Below, piece after piece: positions 6,905 through 8,002 of a stretch of DNA of 8,002 nucleotides; positions within the stretch are counted from its first letter, which is position 1; the number at the start of each line of letters is the position of its first letter. Position numbers and translations under genes: made by a program. This stretch comes from Verrucomicrobiota bacterium (GTDB taxonomy: Bacteria; Verrucomicrobiota; Verrucomicrobiia; Opitutales; Opitutaceae): contig JAUPWC010000583.1 in the NCBI GenBank assembly GCA_030916665.1, positions 1-8,002 of the forward strand, given 5' to 3'. The notes under the pieces were generated by a model, which made no database searches, was not told the DNA's origin, and saw only the letters and a program-made list of their open reading frames with translations.

Positions 6905-7207
6905 ATGCTCGTCCTATCCCGCAAGGTCAACGAAGCGATCGTCATCGGCGACGGCATCGAGATCCGCATCAACCGCATCGAGGGCGATGTGGTCAAGATC
7001 GGCATCATCGCCCCGCGTGACGTGCCGATCTTCCGCAAGGAGGTCCACACCGCGATCGTGGCCAGCAATCAGGCCGCCGCCATGCCCTCCTCGGGCCAGG
7101 TGCTGCCTTCACTTCCCAAAATCACTCGGGCCAAGGATTCCGGCCCGGGTTCACCTCCCATGGATGGCGTCAAACCTGCCAGCCGCCGCAACGGCGCGGC
7201 GGCTTAA
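6905..7207 (+). CDS. csrA: Translational regulator CsrA with long C-terminal tail
   Basis: CsrA is a dimeric RNA-binding protein that recognises GGA in hairpin loops and blocks translation or alters mRNA stability; with FliW it controls flagellin synthesis. Residues 1-56 are the full fold: [43 protein letters not shown]. The RNA-contacting Leu4, Arg6 and Arg44 are present; residue 43 is Phe where His is common. Asn55, a residue needed for FliW binding in the B. subtilis protein, is at the same position. The family usually has 60-75 residues; this has 100. The extra ~44 residues (57-100) are rich in Pro, Ser, Gly, Ala, Arg and Lys with no clear fold. The gene starts 14 bases after fliW; GGAA at 6893-6896 could be a weak ribosome site or an autoregulatory CsrA contact. 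The 3' part contains a hairpin with a GGA loop. Confidence 0.95.
   Translation: MLVLSRKVNEAIVIGDGIEIRINRIEGDVVKIGIIAPRDVPIFRKEVHTAIVASNQAAAMPSSGQVLPSLPKITRAKDSGPGSPPMDGVKPASRRNGAAA
7124..7150 (+). promoter_or_regulatory. Hairpin with AAGGA loop, candidate CsrA-binding site before fliC
   Basis: ACTCGGGCC (7124-7132) pairs with GGCCCGGGT (7142-7150), giving nine pairs of which one is G-U (7126/7148). The 9-base loop is AAGGATTCC, which places GGA (7135-7137) unpaired at the top. CsrA family proteins prefer exactly this arrangement (AnGGA in a short hairpin loop). A second ANGGA (ATGGA, 7160-7164) lies about 25 bases on, within the distance a CsrA dimer can bridge. The site is inside the tail-coding part of csrA and ends 81 bases before the fliC start codon. 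It could regulate csrA or fliC. Binding is inferred from sequence alone. Confidence 0.45.
7165..7180 (+). promoter_or_regulatory. Weak sigma-54-like -24/-12 element before fliC
   Basis: TGGC (7165-7168) and CTGC (7176-7179) have the exact ten-base spacing between GG and GC that sigma-54 promoters require (consensus TGGCAC-N5-TTGC). The three bases after TGGC do not match and -12 has C for the first T. A start about 12 bases downstream would leave a fliC leader of roughly 40 bases. In GC-rich DNA such a match arises easily by chance, so this is only a candidate. Confidence 0.2.
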
Positions 7208-7231
7208 ACCACAGTCAACCACGCCACCACC

Positions 7232-8002
7232 ATGAGCGTCATCAATACCAACATCCAGGCCATCGCGGCCGCCCGCAACCTCAACGCCTCCCAGGAGATG
7301 CTTGGACGTTCCCTGTCCCGCCTCTCCTCCGGCTCCAAGATCGTCAACCCGTCCGACGACGCCGCCGGCCTCGCCGTGTCCGAAAAACTGGACGCGCAGG
7401 GCCGCCGCGTCAAAGCGGCCATCACCAACGTCCAGAACGCCGTCTCCTATGTGCAGACGGCCGACGGCTTCATGTCCGGCATGACGAAGATCCTCTCGCG
7501 CATGAGCGAGCTCGCGATCCTCGCCAAGGACGTGACGAAAAACTCGACGGACATCGACCTCTACTCGGAGGAATTCACCGCCCTGCAGGACCAGCTCCGC
7601 GCCACCATCGGCGGCTCGAGCGCCGACATCGGCGGCACCGCCGACATCGACGCCCCGCTCGGCGCCTTCAACGGCATCGCCCTCTTCGGCTCCACCACCA
7701 CCGGCCTCACCGTCACCATCGGCCAGGCGGTCGGCCAGGAGATGACCATCGGAGACTCGAACCTGCGCACCGGCAACATGCTGGCGATCATCGATCAGGA
7801 CGGCTCCGGCGCCTACTCGCTCGGGCTGGCCGATGCCGGCACGATCGAGTCCATCACCAACGCCATCCAGCACGTCGCCACGGAGCGCGCCTCCCTCGGC
7901 GCCTCGCAGTCGCGGCTGGAGCTGGCCGCCACGACGTTGCAGATCGAGTTCGAGAACCTCAGCTCCGCCATCTCGCGCATCCGCGATGTGGACGTGGCCG
8001 AG
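7232..8002 (+). CDS. fliC: Flagellin FliC (3' end missing)
   Basis: Flagellin polymerises into the filament after export through the hollow flagellum. The 257 visible codons from ATG 7232 begin with MSVINTNIQAIAAARNLNAS, then LSRLSSGSKIVNPSDDAAGLAVSEKL (28-53) and NVQNAVSYVQTADGFMSGMTKILSRMSELAILA (66-98), all standard flagellin D0/D1. The exposed middle is very small (about 125-200, with AFNGIALFGS and GLTVTIGQ), followed directly by the C-terminal D1 helix (ITNAIQHVATERASLGASQSRLELA) and ENLSSAISRIRDVDVAE, at which the window ends. Some 20 residues should remain, giving a short flagellin of roughly 275-280 residues without D2/D3 domains. In the LQRxRELA region, residues 89 and 92 are Ser, while Arg90 and Glu93 are kept. 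The start follows CCACCACC with no Shine-Dalgarno sequence. It lies 24 bases after csrA. Confidence 0.96.
   Translation, partial: MSVINTNIQAIAAARNLNASQEMLGRSLSRLSSGSKIVNPSDDAAGLAVSEKLDAQGRRVKAAITNVQNAVSYVQTADGFMSGMTKILSRMSELAILAKDVTKNSTDIDLYSEEFTALQDQLRATIGGSSADIGGTADIDAPLGAFNGIALFGSTTTGLTVTIGQAVGQEMTIGDSNLRTGNMLAIIDQDGSGAYSLGLADAGTIESITNAIQHVATERASLGASQSRLELAATTLQIEFENLSSAISRIRDVDVAE

Noticed and set aside
7158..7167. Second small hairpin CCAT-GG-ATGG around the ATGGA motif
   Set aside because: The two-base loop cannot form, and the alternative two-pair stem is too weak; only the linear ANGGA motif remains.
7208..7231. Sigma-28 promoter directly before fliC
   Set aside because: The csrA-fliC gap is 24 bases and neither it nor the end of csrA has a TAAA / GCCGATAA pair at proper spacing.

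Overview
The window is a single, densely packed run of flagellar genes, all on the + strand: flgG (5' end cut off by the window) - flgA - flgH - flgI - flgJ-type rod-binding protein - flgN-like chaperone - flgK - flgL - fliW - csrA - fliC (3' end cut off). Both a P-ring gene (flgI) and an L-ring gene (flgH) are present, so the host has an outer membrane. Base composition is very GC-rich with strong G/C third-position bias, and almost no start codon has a Shine-Dalgarno sequence. I infer a Verrucomicrobiota-like bacterium, possibly of the Opitutaceae. This is an impression from composition, start contexts and gene order, not a proven assignment.

Layout. Positions 1-3463 carry the distal rod and ring block: FlgG (distal rod), FlgA (P-ring chaperone), FlgH (L-ring), FlgI (P-ring) and a 107-residue FlgJ with only the rod-binding domain. 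Positions 3460-6400 carry the hook-filament junction block: FlgN-like chaperone, FlgK and FlgL. Positions 6426-8002 carry filament control and the filament: FliW, CsrA and flagellin. Gaps between genes are 0-30 bases, and some genes overlap (flgA/flgH by 29 bases, flgJ/flgN by 4). The exception is a 140-base gap between flgN and flgK. There is no stretch over 300 bases without a gene. Gene order follows the order in which the structure is built, from rod outward to filament.

How the genes work together. FlgG forms the distal rod. FlgA, FlgI and FlgH build the bushing through peptidoglycan and outer membrane. The FlgJ-like protein caps the growing rod. FlgN should escort FlgK and FlgL, which form the junction between hook and filament. 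FliW and CsrA are expected to form the partner switch in which FliW binds both flagellin and CsrA, so that flagellin translation follows secretion. Flagellin itself is the next gene.

The most notable non-coding signals are: (1) a 34-bp inverted repeat with 32 matching pairs, built of AT-rich heptamers, which fills the flgN-flgK gap and ends one base before the flgK start codon; and (2) a 9-bp hairpin with an AAGGA loop, a classic CsrA-type target, inside the 3' part of csrA about 80 bases before the fliC start. CsrA also has an unusually long, Pro/Ser/basic C-terminal tail, and FlgH has a non-canonical lipobox. The flagellar genes themselves are conventional; I do not see a wholly new system, but the csrA-fliC junction and the heptamer repeat merit testing.
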